Both the position numbers and the translations under genes were made by a program. Shown here piece after piece: positions 34,999 through 44,212 of a stretch of DNA of 64,000 bases (the first letter of the stretch is position 1; the number at the start of each line of letters is the position of its first letter). This DNA comes from Sphingobium vermicomposti (lineage in GTDB: Bacteria > Pseudomonadota > Alphaproteobacteria > Sphingomonadales > Sphingomonadaceae), in assembly GCF_011762025.1 (NCBI RefSeq), contig NZ_JAASQR010000002.1:919638-983637 (forward strand), given 5' to 3'. Under the pieces are notes generated by a model. That model ran no database searches. It saw only the letters and a list, made by a program, of their open reading frames with translations, and had not been told where the DNA came from.

Positions 34999-36356
34999 TG
35001 CACCACCGCGTCAGGGCGGAACAGCTCAGCAGGCAAGGATATGCCCCGGTCGGCCAGATCGCCCATGAATTTAGGCCTGATGCCGGTCGCTTCGAAATGT
35101 CCGCGAACCATGCCATTCTCCTCGCGCCCGGTCATCTTGAAGCGGAAGATTTCCTGCATGGTGATGACATCCCCCTCCATGCCGGTGATTTCAGAGACGC
35201 TCATCAGTCGGCGGCGTCCGTCCGACAGGCGCCCGACCTGCACGACGACGTTCAGCGCCGATGCGATCTGCGCCCGCGCCGACCGTGGCGAAATGTCGAT
35301 GCCACTCATGCCGATCATCTGCTCCACGCGGGACAGGGCGTCGCGCGGCGTGTTGGCATGGACCGTCGTCATGGACCCGTCATGGCCGGTGTTCATCGCC
35401 TGCAGCATGTCGAACGCCTCTCCGGCGCGCACTTCGCCTACGATGATGCGATCGGGCCGCATACGCAGCGCATTCTTGACCAGGTCGCGCTGGGTCACTT
35501 CACCCCGGCCTTCGATGTTGGGCGGTCGGGTTTCCAGCCGCACCACATGCCGCTGCTGAAGTTGAAGCTCGGCGGAATCCTCTATCGTGACGATCCGCTC
35601 GGCTTCATCGATGCTGGCCGACATGGCATTGAGCAGCGTCGTCTTGCCCGAACCTGTGCCACCCGAGATCAGGACGTTGCGCCGCGCCGCCACGACCGCC
35701 CCCAGCACCTGCGCCATGGCCGCTGGCACACTGCCCAGCTCGCCCAGTCGTGCCATGCTGATCGGCACCTTGGCGAATTTGCGGATGGAAAGCAGCGATC
35801 CATCGACCGCCAGCGGCGGCACCACTGCGTTGACGCGCGACCCGTCCGCCAGGCGCGCATCGACAAAGGGTGATGCCTCATCGACCCGCCGTCCCACCGC
35901 CGCCACGATTTTCTGGATGATGCGCAGCAGATGCTTTTCATCCTTGAACCGCGCCGCCGTTTCCACCAGCCGCCCATTGCGCTCGACAAAGACGATCCTG
36001 TGCCCGTTCACCAATATGTCGGTGACGCTCTGATCCTTCAACAGCGGCTCAAGCGGCCCCAGGCCCAGCAGCTCGTCCAGGATGTCGGATACCAGCCGCC
36101 GCCGTTCCTCCAGGTTCAGCGCGTGTTTTTGCAGCGCCAGTTGTTCATGGACGATTTCCCCCACTTCCACTTCCACCTGTGCGCGCGACATGTTTTCCAG
36201 CGCGGACAGGTTGATGATGTCGATCAGCTTCTGGTGCAGCGCGACCTTCAACTCTGTGTGCCGGTCCTCTTCCCAATGGACCAGTTCCGTTTCGGTCGGG
36301 CCGACCTCATCGCGAACGTCAGCCCGTGCGCCGTCGGCTTTTCGGATTTCCCACAT
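34995..36356 (-). CDS. cpaF: CpaF/TadA secretion ATPase
   Basis: CpaF is the hexameric ATPase that drives Flp pilus extension. The 453-residue protein has an N-terminal helical domain and a VirB11-type ATPase. Visible motifs are Walker [17 protein letters not shown] (about residue 233), the Asp/His box [20 protein letters not shown], Walker [21 protein letters not shown] and [20 protein letters not shown]. Its ATG overlaps the cpaE stop by one base in a TGATG arrangement. Confidence 0.95.
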   Translation of the reverse strand: MWEIRKADGARADVRDEVGPTETELVHWEEDRHTELKVALHQKLIDIINLSALENMSRAQVEVEVGEIVHEQLALQKHALNLEERRRLVSDILDELLGLGPLEPLLKDQSVTDILVNGHRIVFVERNGRLVETAARFKDEKHLLRIIQKIVAAVGRRVDEASPFVDARLADGSRVNAVVPPLAVDGSLLSIRKFAKVPISMARLGELGSVPAAMAQVLGAVVAARRNVLISGGTGSGKTTLLNAMSASIDEAERIVTIEDSAELQLQQRHVVRLETRPPNIEGRGEVTQRDLVKNALRMRPDRIIVGEVRAGEAFDMLQAMNTGHDGSMTTVHANTPRDALSRVEQMIGMSGIDISPRSARAQIASALNVVVQVGRLSDGRRRLMSVSEITGMEGDVITMQEIFRFKMTGREENGMVRGHFEATGIRPKFMGDLADRGISLPAELFRPDAVVQ

Positions 36357-37591
36357 CAGCCCTTCTCCACCTGACGCTGGGCCGGGACGGCCTCCAGACA
36401 GCAGTCCACAATATCCTGCATGTCCTTGCAGATGCGGCTGCGCGCCTTCAGCTCATGGATCAGCACGCCCTGGTCGAGCGCGGAGCTCACCAGCGGAAAA
36501 TCATTCGCGATGCTAAGGTTGACTGGATGATCCAGCGCCGCCGCCGCATCCTCCAGCCCAATCGCGCGGAACAGCTTCTTTTCCACCCGGTTGGCGACCA
36601 CATGGATGCGCGCGGGATCGATATCCTGGTTGCGCAGCAAGGCAATCTGGCGGCGGGCCTGACGCAGGCTCGCGATGGTCAGTTCGACCACCAGGAAAAT
36701 CGCTTCCGACCGCGCTACCAGCGACATGGACCAGTTGGTCCAGTTGCCCGGCAGGTCGAGATAGATGGTGTCGAAGTTCCGCTGCGCCAATTCGATGACC
36801 CGGAACACCTGATCGGCATTTACCGCTTCCATCGGCATGATTTCAGATGGCGCCGTGACGACGCGCAGGCCCGTCGCGGTCTGGACCGTCACACTGCGCA
36901 GCAATTCGCCGTCGATGCGGCTACCACCCTGCAACAGGTCGGCCAAGGTCAGCGGCGACGATATACCCAGGAAGGTCCCGGCATTGCCGAACTGGATATC
37001 AAAGTCGAACAGGCAGACTTCGCCCTGCCCTTGCTTCAGCGACCGGGCGTGCAGGCTGGCCGTCTGGGTAGCGATGGTGGTCGCGCCGACGCCGCCCACA
37101 CTCTTGATGATCGACACCAGCTTGCCGTTCTTCACATCCTTGACGCTGGTCGCCGCGATCCGCCCGCGCAGGTCCTCCAGGATCGCAGACAGTTCCGCAG
37201 CGTGCAGCGGCAGCGCCAGCACGTCGTCAATCCCGCTTTTCAGCAGCGCCCGCACCAGCGGGATTTCGGCATTGCGCACCGCCGCCACGATCAGCAGCCC
37301 CGGATTACCCGCGCGAAGACCAGCCAGCCGCGCCATCGACGCTTCATCATCGGGCTGCACTTCCAGAATGATCGCCTTGGCTTCCGCGACCAACTGCCCA
37401 GGCAGGGGCGCGCTGGCGGGTAACATGGCCAGCGTCAGCGAATGCCCGCTCAGGCGGTCACCCAATATATCGGACGCGGCCACTTCCTGCTCTGACAGGA
37501 TCAGGTGAATGCCTTCATCCCCGATATCAAGGGTCCAGTTCTCGGTCGCTTCCGCTGTGTTCGTCACGATGCCCAAGATCTTGTTCCTCAA
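36356..37591 (-). CDS. cpaE: CpaE/TadZ pilus localisation ATPase-like protein
   Basis: CpaE/TadZ belongs to the ParA/MinD group and places the pilus machine at the cell pole. The 411-residue protein has an N-terminal receiver-like domain without a clear phosphoacceptor site (about residues 1-130). The ParA-like domain begins with [18 protein letters not shown], a deviant Walker A in which the usual invariant lysine before TT is alanine. [17 protein letters not shown] and [20 protein letters not shown] are the following family motifs. It overlaps the TadE-like gene by 4 bp at 37588-37591. Confidence 0.92.
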   Translation of the reverse strand: MRNKILGIVTNTAEATENWTLDIGDEGIHLILSEQEVAASDILGDRLSGHSLTLAMLPASAPLPGQLVAEAKAIILEVQPDDEASMARLAGLRAGNPGLLIVAAVRNAEIPLVRALLKSGIDDVLALPLHAAELSAILEDLRGRIAATSVKDVKNGKLVSIIKSVGGVGATTIATQTASLHARSLKQGQGEVCLFDFDIQFGNAGTFLGISSPLTLADLLQGGSRIDGELLRSVTVQTATGLRVVTAPSEIMPMEAVNADQVFRVIELAQRNFDTIYLDLPGNWTNWSMSLVARSEAIFLVVELTIASLRQARRQIALLRNQDIDPARIHVVANRVEKKLFRAIGLEDAAAALDHPVNLSIANDFPLVSSALDQGVLIHELKARSRICKDMQDIVDCCLEAVPAQRQVEKG

Positions 37592-38223
37592 TTTGACGCT
37601 AAGCCACGGCTGTCTTCGAGGGTCAGTGCTGAACTGAAGCTCGGCATAGCGATCTGACCGCCGAAAAGTTGTAGAAGTGTCGGCGCGAAAGTAAGGTTTC
37701 TGACTTCCACGGTCACAATAGGCGCGACATCCGCTCCGTTCGGATCACCTGCATATCCCAATCCTGATGGCTTGTAGATGACGCTGATGTTACTCGGCGT
37801 CAGTTGAGGGAAAAACAGATTCATTTGATCGGCAATGCGGCCAAACGGACTGGTTGTCCCGGATGCTGCAGCCGTACCCCAAGGGCAACTTCCTGAATTG
37901 CAACTGCAGGACACGGTCACGGTGGTCCCGCTGCTCGTGCATGTCATCGTACCGTAAGCGCTTATCGGGATTGCGTCGCCTTGCGTGAGGCCACCTGTTC
38001 CGACGAAGCTGAAAGTGGAAAGACCGCTTGGAACGGGGTTGGTGACCACGGCGAAACGCACTCCCATCTGGGCCGCCTTTTCCGCTTGGTTCCACGTCCA
38101 CAAGAGGCGGCCTACGTCGATAATGCCGATCAGAAAAATCAATAGCAGCGGCAACACCAATGCAAATTCTGCAGCGGAACTGCCAGACCTGTTATAGAAA
38201 ACGCGGTGCAGGAACCCGTTCAT
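37588..38223 (-). CDS. TadE-like pseudopilin
   Basis: TadE-family minor pseudopilins are processed by CpaA and help to initiate or stabilise Flp pili. This 211-residue protein has the TadE signature near the N-terminus: SGSSAAEFALVLPLLLIFLI, with the processing point before the hydrophobic helix. The rest is a variable extracytoplasmic part with six or so cysteines and serines in the region TCTSSGTTVTVSCSCNSGSC. It overlaps cpaE at its 3' end and the second TadE-like gene at its 5' end by 4 bp each. Base composition here is less GC-rich than in cpaE. Confidence 0.88.
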   Translation of the reverse strand: MNGFLHRVFYNRSGSSAAEFALVLPLLLIFLIGIIDVGRLLWTWNQAEKAAQMGVRFAVVTNPVPSGLSTFSFVGTGGLTQGDAIPISAYGTMTCTSSGTTVTVSCSCNSGSCPWGTAAASGTTSPFGRIADQMNLFFPQLTPSNISVIYKPSGLGYAGDPNGADVAPIVTVEVRNLTFAPTLLQLFGGQIAMPSFSSALTLEDSRGLASN

Positions 38224-38750
38224 AAGCCCGCCACCACGGCCTGCGATTCTGCGTTCAACGTAAGGTTAGAACCTAAAATCCCCACGTTCTGGAACAGAGA
38301 ACTATAAGCAAGGTTGCTGACCGATACTTTCACGCGGGGAAGAAACGCCTGCTTGGCATAAACACCGGCATAGTCCACATTGTTGTTCGTAGTCACGCAG
38401 TCGTAAGTTACGTTGATCCCGGCATTCGTCTGCCAAGATGCAAGTCGGGGGCTTCCTCCTGACGTCACCTGACCCGTACGTGTGATCGACTGCGTATCGG
38501 CAGTCACCGTTCCTCCAGGCGACAGGCCGCTTCCTGCGGACGAACATGGAAAGTGACTGAAGCTCTGCCTGGAAGCATAGCGTGCGCCATCGCGAACGGC
38601 TTTGACAACGGCATGTTCGTTCAGGAAATAGTTACCCAACTCAAACGAACCGAACATGAGCACGATCAAAATTGGCAGCACCAGCGCCATTTCTGCAGCA
38701 GCTGAAGCCCTGCGGCATTTAATCAAAAAAGATATATGGCTCACCATCAT
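38220..38750 (-). CDS. Second TadE/TadF-like pseudopilin
   Basis: The 176-residue protein has the same design as its neighbour: a short basic start, then ASAAAEMALVLPILIVLMFG, a pseudopilin-type helix with the TadE glutamate. The remainder is extracytoplasmic and variable. Together with the downstream gene it probably fills the TadE and TadF roles. It begins one base after the tadG stop region and shares the lower-GC composition of this part of the operon. Confidence 0.85.
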   Translation of the reverse strand: MMVSHISFLIKCRRASAAAEMALVLPILIVLMFGSFELGNYFLNEHAVVKAVRDGARYASRQSFSHFPCSSAGSGLSPGGTVTADTQSITRTGQVTSGGSPRLASWQTNAGINVTYDCVTTNNNVDYAGVYAKQAFLPRVKVSVSNLAYSSLFQNVGILGSNLTLNAESQAVVAGL

Positions 38751-38751
38751 A

Positions 38752-40371
38752 TCACCTGATTAAATACGGAACTTGCCGCTGGACAACCTGACCGGCGGTG
38801 GACCCTAAAGTGTTCACACTCGTCTCGCCAATAACCTCGATATACACATCCTGTTGGGCCGTCCGTGTTCGGTTTGCGGATGGCTCCACTATGAATGCAT
38901 CAACCCAGCTCCTGACCGGAACACCCGACGAATTACCGCCAACATTGTTGGCGCGGCAGTTAACGACGGCCACAGAGAGACGGCGGCGATCGACTGTAGT
39001 AGGAGATGGTTGGAGCCCGGTTCCGCAGATTGGCTGATTGTGATCGATCTTTGTGCCCGTCGCCACACGCGATTGACCAACTGTGCGCGCCCCAGTTGGC
39101 GAGGTGAACACATCGCCTGCATGAGCGATTTCCCAAAGGTAAACCTGATAGCGTGTAACCACCGTCGAACCATAGGCCGATGTCATTTCCCCCTGCCAGT
39201 TCAAGCCGGGATAGTTAATCGCAAAATAGGCGTTCCTGTCCCAGTTGCCGTCGCCAATCCTGCCTTCAGCGCATGTACCACTAGAACTGACCGCATGACA
39301 CATGTCGCGTGGATGCCCCATGGTCTGGGTAGCGGCTATTTCAGCCGTCGTCAGTTGGGTAGTACCCGAACTCGGCAGATACGGACTGGCTGCCTCGCCC
39401 CAGCCATTGGGGCCTAAACCACAACTATTCTGACCGTTTGCATTGGAGTTGCGGACAAGATCCTTGACCGAATTTATAGATGGTTGACATGCACCACCCG
39501 ATGGACAAGCGCCCCCTCCCGGACCTCCATTATCGAAGATGTCAAACCGCGTATTGATGGCATCTCTAACGGGCGTAACTTGCCCCGTCTGCGTATCGAC
39601 GCCACTGATCGGCAAGCAATCTCCGGGCGGCGTATTCCAACCAATTGCCTGCTTCAGCGCAAGCACGGGGTTGGTTTCACCTGAATGCGTATCCAGAAAG
39701 CCGAAATTTCCAGGAGCCCATGCGCTGCCACCGGTGCACTCACTGGGACCACCGCTACCAGTAGTCAGAAGTTTCAATCCTTTGCCGACCAAAGCATTTG
39801 CATCGAATGGATAATTGGGATCGGTGGTGTTGTTGCAAGGCTCCTGCGGGTTGCAGATCATCACCGGAGGGACTTTGCAGATCGCCTGACCAATTCCCGC
39901 TACGGCGGATGCATTGATCTGACCGGAACGGAACATCTGCACGACAGGCGTCAGGGCGAAGAAAGCTTCTCGCGGAGCGACCGAAACCTGAACGAATTTA
40001 GCTGCAGCCGGACTTGTTGTCGTCGTGCCGGTATCCGTATCCTGATTATAGGCTGAATAGAATATCAGAGTAGGGACTGTCACCGAACGGCCGGAGTTAC
40101 TTCCATCATTGGCGAAAAGAGTTTTGTTGACGATCAGCGTCTGCGCCGCACTGGTAGCTCGAGTAATTGCTGTCCCGGCACCATCCAGTTGCGTCGCCGC
40201 CGCAAGCGCCGCTTGATCCGCCGCGCTCTGCAGTTCGCTGTCCATGCTGGCGAGCCGCGCATAGTCAAAGGCAAGGCCGCCCGCCGCGATCAGCCCGAAA
40301 AGCGACAGGGCGACCGTGGGCGCTACCGCACCGCTGGTCGACCGTGTCAGGCTTTTCCGTCGGGCCGTCAT
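38752..40371 (-). CDS. tadG: TadG-related pilus assembly protein
   Basis: TadG-type proteins sit in the inner membrane with a large periplasmic part and are needed for Flp pilus production. The 539-residue product has an N-terminal helix in SGAVAPTVALSLFGLIAAGG, followed by the Flp/TadG motif LQSAADQAALAAATQLDGAG. The large remaining domain is cysteine-containing and Ser/Thr/Asn-rich, with no von Willebrand MIDAS motif that I can see. ATG 40371 has a GGGGAG site 8 bases upstream; an extended frame to 40428 is less likely. Codon use in 38750-40100 is clearly more relaxed than in cpaF or tadB. Confidence 0.82.
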   Translation of the reverse strand: MTARRKSLTRSTSGAVAPTVALSLFGLIAAGGLAFDYARLASMDSELQSAADQAALAAATQLDGAGTAITRATSAAQTLIVNKTLFANDGSNSGRSVTVPTLIFYSAYNQDTDTGTTTTSPAAAKFVQVSVAPREAFFALTPVVQMFRSGQINASAVAGIGQAICKVPPVMICNPQEPCNNTTDPNYPFDANALVGKGLKLLTTGSGGPSECTGGSAWAPGNFGFLDTHSGETNPVLALKQAIGWNTPPGDCLPISGVDTQTGQVTPVRDAINTRFDIFDNGGPGGGACPSGGACQPSINSVKDLVRNSNANGQNSCGLGPNGWGEAASPYLPSSGTTQLTTAEIAATQTMGHPRDMCHAVSSSGTCAEGRIGDGNWDRNAYFAINYPGLNWQGEMTSAYGSTVVTRYQVYLWEIAHAGDVFTSPTGARTVGQSRVATGTKIDHNQPICGTGLQPSPTTVDRRRLSVAVVNCRANNVGGNSSGVPVRSWVDAFIVEPSANRTRTAQQDVYIEVIGETSVNTLGSTAGQVVQRQVPYLIR

Positions 40372-40390
40372 GAAAGTCGCTCCCCTTCGA

Positions 40391-40675
40391 TCAGTTCGAT
40401 CCGCTGCCCGAACCGCTTCCGCTACCACCGCCGCTGCCGGAGGTCGTGCGGATCGATTTGGGCACCTTCACCCTGTCCTTGCGATAGCGTTCCACCGCCG
40501 CCGCGCTGCGGGCACCATCGCCGCCTTCGACCAGCGCGCTTTCATATTGCGGATCGGGGTTGATCACCTGCATCGCATAATTGTTGCGCACCGCGCCGCC
40601 AAAGGTCGGGTCGTTGGCGGTGCAGCCTGCCAGCGCGGGCGCGATCAGCACCGTGGCAAGGGACAATTTCCACAT
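40391..40675 (-). CDS. Short pilus-locus lipoprotein in the cpaD position
   Basis: The 94-residue product has a lipobox (APALAGC, Cys17) and a short body with DPTFGGAVRNNYAMQVINPD. This recalls the FG-x-A-x-x-N-x-A-x-Q-x-x-NP motif near the end of CpaD lipoproteins. A Ser/Gly-repeat tail ends it. Full CpaD is around 200 residues, so this may be a reduced CpaD or an unrelated lipoprotein. ATG 40675 has GGGAG upstream. It lies between the secretin and tadG genes, in the place where cpaD is usually found. Confidence 0.72.
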   Translation of the reverse strand: MWKLSLATVLIAPALAGCTANDPTFGGAVRNNYAMQVINPDPQYESALVEGGDGARSAAAVERYRKDRVKVPKSIRTTSGSGGGSGSGSGSGSN

Positions 40676-40689
40676 GGTCGCTCTCCCGC

Positions 40690-42363
40690 TCACAGTTCAT
40701 ATCCGCTTTGCGTCGCGCCAGCCGGAGCTGGAGCAGCCGCTTCGGGCGCGCTCACAGCCGGAGCCGGAGCCGGAGCCGATGGCCCCTTTTCCGGTGGCAT
40801 CGCGTTGGGGTTGAGCGGATTGATCCCGACCGCCTTGTCGGTCCGCCCCATCAGGAACAGGTCCAGTTCGTTGGGATTGCCCACCCGGTCGGTCGGCAAC
40901 CGCACATCCGCCGCCTGCATCGGCTTAACCAGACGCGGCGTCACGATCATGACCAGTTCCGTCTCTTGCTTCTGAAAGCCCGAAGACCGGAAAAGCGCGC
41001 CGATAATTGGCAGTGAACCAAGAACCGGCACCTGACGTATGGTGTCCTGAAAGTCATTGCGCAGTAGACCTGCGATGGCGAATGACTGCCCATCGCGTAG
41101 TTCAACCACGGTCTTCGCTCGGCGAGTTAATAGCCCCGGAACCACAAGTCCGTTGATCGTGACTGATGCTGTGGGATCTATCGAACTCACCTCCGGCTCA
41201 ACGACAAGGTTGATGATACCATCACTCAGCACAGTTGGAGTAAAACCCAAGCTTACCCCGAAAGGCTTGAACTCGACAGTGATGCCATTGTTGCCGCTAC
41301 CGCTGCCGGTGCCCCCCTGGAGCACCGGGATGGGGAACTCACCACCCGCCAGAAACGATGCCGTCTCACCTGAAAGTGCCACCAGCGTCGGTTCCGCCAG
41401 CGTCTTAACCAGGCCTTTCCGTTCCAGCGCGTCCAGAGCGGATGAAATTTTTAGCCCGCCGAGGTTGGTGACGAGTCCCAACGCTCCGAAGCCAACTGTA
41501 GGTAGAAGCAGGTCAAGAACGCCGTTACCGCCTCGCGCCGTCGTGGTCGATCTTGAACCGGATACGCTCGACTGACTTGAGGTGATCGCTCGATCTATTG
41601 TTTCCGTTGCACCATTTGTCGTGGTCACCTGATGTTGGGTCGACACACCACTTGAAAATGCAGTGCCGTTTGAAGCAACGCTGCCGGTGACCGGCACACC
41701 TGCCAAGCCCTGCTCACCGATCCCACCAACAAATTTGCCGCTATTGTTGATAAAGGAATGGTTGATCCCCAACTCCTTCGCCGCCTGCCGGTTCACTTCG
41801 GAAAAGCGCACTTCCAGCATCACCTGCTGCGACGCGCCGATGGACATCATGTTGACGACCTTGTCCTCGCCACCCGCATAGGTGCGCGCGACCTGCACCG
41901 CGCGATCCACCGCCGCGGCGCTGGACACCGTGCCGGTCAGCACCACGGCATCGTTGGAAATGCGCGCGCCGATCGGTTCGCCGGGGATCAATTCCGACAA
42001 TTGCCGTTTCAACGTCACGACATCTGGCCCGACCGCCACATCGACCACCGCGATCAACATGTTGCGGCTGTCATACAGCGTCAGGCTGGTTGTCCCGACC
42101 TTCTTGCCCAGGACATAGATGGACCGGTTGGTCATGGGCAGGATGTCGGCGACGTCCTGATTGCCCACCAGCGCCTTGGCAAAGGGCCGGTCGACGGTCA
42201 GCACCTGGCTCTTGTTGAGCGGCACATCCAACTGCCCGGCATGGTCGACATTGCTGGTCGACAGCGAAGCGATCTGCGCCGCGGCGGGGATGGCGGGCAT
42301 CGCGACTGCCATTGCCAGCGCCGCCCCCAGCGCCAGCCTGCTTGTGGATTTAGCGGGAACCAT
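40690..42363 (-). CDS. cpaC: CpaC/RcpA outer-membrane secretin
   Basis: CpaC forms the outer-membrane ring through which the Flp pilus exits. The 557-residue protein has a signal peptide (AVAMPAIPAAAQ), an N-terminal pilus-secretin domain (LDVPLNKSQVLTVDRPFAKA), a BON-like region and a C-terminal secretin domain with VALSGETASFLAGGEFPIPV and TRRAKTVVELRDGQSFAIAG. The end is Pro/Ala-rich. The start overlaps the cpaB stop by 14 bp and has AGGTGAAG upstream. The stretch 41040-41760, covering the secretin core, uses less GC-rich codons than both flanks, which suggests a mosaic gene. Confidence 0.93.
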   Translation of the reverse strand: MVPAKSTSRLALGAALAMAVAMPAIPAAAQIASLSTSNVDHAGQLDVPLNKSQVLTVDRPFAKALVGNQDVADILPMTNRSIYVLGKKVGTTSLTLYDSRNMLIAVVDVAVGPDVVTLKRQLSELIPGEPIGARISNDAVVLTGTVSSAAAVDRAVQVARTYAGGEDKVVNMMSIGASQQVMLEVRFSEVNRQAAKELGINHSFINNSGKFVGGIGEQGLAGVPVTGSVASNGTAFSSGVSTQHQVTTTNGATETIDRAITSSQSSVSGSRSTTTARGGNGVLDLLLPTVGFGALGLVTNLGGLKISSALDALERKGLVKTLAEPTLVALSGETASFLAGGEFPIPVLQGGTGSGSGNNGITVEFKPFGVSLGFTPTVLSDGIINLVVEPEVSSIDPTASVTINGLVVPGLLTRRAKTVVELRDGQSFAIAGLLRNDFQDTIRQVPVLGSLPIIGALFRSSGFQKQETELVMIVTPRLVKPMQAADVRLPTDRVGNPNELDLFLMGRTDKAVGINPLNPNAMPPEKGPSAPAPAPAVSAPEAAAPAPAGATQSGYEL

Positions 42364-43273
42364 AGCGCTTCACCTCATAGCTGGTGCCGGTCACGCCGCG
42401 CACGATTTCGACAGATGCGGTCGCGGGCAGAGCGGTGACATTGCGGGGAACGGGCCGCCGGGCGACACGCATCGCTGGCGCCGGCAGATAGGCCAGGTCG
42501 GCAACGCGCGAACGCGGTCCGGCAAAGCCGCCCACATAGGCACCGTCGCGCAGATCCTCCGTCCCCACGGTCTGCACCGCCGGGTTGGGTTCATCCGTCA
42601 CGTTGCGCAGGACCAGCGTCAACTGGCCGACCTGCTGTCCCAGGACCAGCTTTTGCGCGTCCACCTGATTGACCTCCAGCGTGGCGGTCTTGCCAATCGC
42701 GGGGTCTTTCGACGTGTCGTTGGCATTCTGGTCGATGGCGATGACGCGCGTGCTTTGCAGCAGCACGTCGGTAATCTGCTGATCCCCGCCGCCGATTTCG
42801 TCACGCAGCGTGCGCGTCACAAACACGTCGACGGTATCGCCCGGCAGCACAAAGCCGCCCGCCGCCGCCACGTCGTTGACCCGCACGGCCACCGCACGCA
42901 TTTCAGGCCGCAGCACACCGGACATGGTGGCGCGACCGCCTTCGGCTGACAATTTGGACGTCAATATGGGTTCGCCCGGCTCAATCTGGCGCAGCACGAC
43001 GCGCTGCTTGCCAAGGGAAGTGAGCTGAACCGGATCGCGAAAGGAACCGGGCGGCACCGAAGCCGCGGGCCAATCGACAATCTTGATCTTTTCAGGAGTG
43101 ATCGCCGCGCCAAAAGCCAGCGGCATGGTCGCCACGACGACCTTGGCCATCCCCTGAGGCGCGGTCGCCTGCTGCTGTTCGGCACTACTCAGATAAGCAT
43201 TGGCGATGAAGACCGCCGCCAGGCCCAACAGGATTGCGAAGCCCAGGATGATTAGTGATCTACGCTGCCCCAC
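42350..43273 (-). CDS. cpaB: CpaB/RcpC pilus assembly protein
   Basis: CpaB is a periplasmic protein that cooperates with the CpaC secretin. The 307-residue product has an N-terminal transmembrane helix (SLIILGFAILLGLAAVFIAN) and a SAF domain with KVVVATMPLAFGAAITPEKI and RQIEPGEPILTSKLSAEGG. A C-terminal CpaB domain contains RVNDVAAAGGFVLPGDTVDV and VLLQSTRVIAIDQNAND. It is the second gene of the operon, after the pilin gene, with a 71-bp gap holding a hairpin. Confidence 0.94.
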   Translation of the reverse strand: MGQRRSLIILGFAILLGLAAVFIANAYLSSAEQQQATAPQGMAKVVVATMPLAFGAAITPEKIKIVDWPAASVPPGSFRDPVQLTSLGKQRVVLRQIEPGEPILTSKLSAEGGRATMSGVLRPEMRAVAVRVNDVAAAGGFVLPGDTVDVFVTRTLRDEIGGGDQQITDVLLQSTRVIAIDQNANDTSKDPAIGKTATLEVNQVDAQKLVLGQQVGQLTLVLRNVTDEPNPAVQTVGTEDLRDGAYVGGFAGPRSRVADLAYLPAPAMRVARRPVPRNVTALPATASVEIVRGVTGTSYEVKRYGSR

Positions 43274-43301
43274 GACGCCCCCCGGAATTATGAAGTCTGT
43301 T

Positions 43302-43330
43302 GAGCCGGCCGACAGACCGCCGACCGGCTC
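43302..43330 (-). other. Hairpin between flp and cpaB
   Basis: GAGCCGG (43302-43308) pairs with CCGGCTC (43324-43330), with more pairing possible in the loop. No T-run follows on the minus strand. Such hairpins after a pilin gene can protect the pilin message or allow partial termination, keeping pilin expression above the rest of the operon. Confidence 0.4.
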
Positions 43331-43344
43331 TGGAACTCAGCCTA

Positions 43345-43530
43345 TCAGCAAGCCGTGTTGCTGGGCGTGCGGGTGATGCAGTTCGAGGCCTTGCCCATAG
43401 CGCCGGTAATTGATGTGCCCAGCGTGAAGGCTGCAGCAGCAATACCGGTGCCTACAATTGCCAGGATCAGCGCATATTCAGCAGCCGAAGCACCGCTCTG
43501 GTCATTCCACAGATTTTTGAAAAAGGTCAT
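43345..43530 (-). CDS. flp: Flp-family type IVb pilin
   Basis: This is the major subunit of the Flp (tad) pilus. The 61-residue prepilin starts MTFFKNLWNDQSG and is cut by CpaA after that glycine to release ASAAEYALILAIVGTGI..., with the Flp Glu-Tyr pair at mature positions 5-6. The hydrophobic assembly helix follows, then a short polar tail with two cysteines (SNCITRTPSNTAC). ATG 43530 is preceded by GGGGTAG. It is the first gene of the operon, downstream of a long AT-rich control region. Confidence 0.93.
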   Translation of the reverse strand: MTFFKNLWNDQSGASAAEYALILAIVGTGIAAAAFTLGTSITGAMGKASNCITRTPSNTAC

Positions 43531-44212
43531 GTCATCTACCCCTATTGCGCCGGAAACCATTTCCGGCCTGCTCTCGCAAAGCTCTGCGGTAGGGGCCTGA
43601 CCACCTAGCGACCCTGGCGGCGATGTGTCCCGCTCCCCAGGTAGTTGGCAGTTCCCGTAGAACTTGGGATCAAATTGAAGCAACCTGACAGCAAGTCAAT
43701 AAGGTAAAAAAATCATAAATCTATCAACGTCTTACGTCATTTTTTTGTTAACCATTTTGCATCATCCGCTTTTCGACGCGAAGTAATCCCATGATTTTGT
43801 TGGTATATCCTTAGTGATATATCGGCTGTATATTTTAAGAAATACTATGACTTTACTTTTTCATTAAATAGTAAAACCACCATCCACTTTCACAAATACA
43901 CCATAATATCAAGGTTAACCTATATCTTTCCTTTCTATCCAAGGGTAGAATTGAATAGAATGACAGGTATATATCTGACGGAAATAGCCAGCTTCACCGT
44001 CCCCAGCTCATCATGAATAGGGAGGCGAACCCTCCTCAGGACCATCAATCCGCCGCGCCAGCTGATATGTTGAGAGAGCGGCAGAGAACACGGCTCGCCG
44101 CGAATCGCTCTCGCTCCAACGCTACGAAATCGAATCAACCACGCCTCATATCCGGGGGCGCAATTTCAGGTTGTGACGGAAACCACCGCGCATTGACGGC
44201 GGGCGGCCTAAC
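43531..44212 (-). promoter_or_regulatory. Long control region upstream of the flp/tad operon
   Basis: This 682-bp gap has no convincing gene. Bases 43690-43960 are strongly AT-rich. Features seen are TTAACCAT at 43748-43755 (a CtrA half-site word, about 218 bp before the pilin ATG), the inverted pair TATC...GATA near 43806-43819, and CTATGACTT at 43845-43853, which is also upstream of the adhesin. The part 43990-44212 is GC-rich again and featureless to me. No exact -35/-10 could be assigned. Confidence 0.5.
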
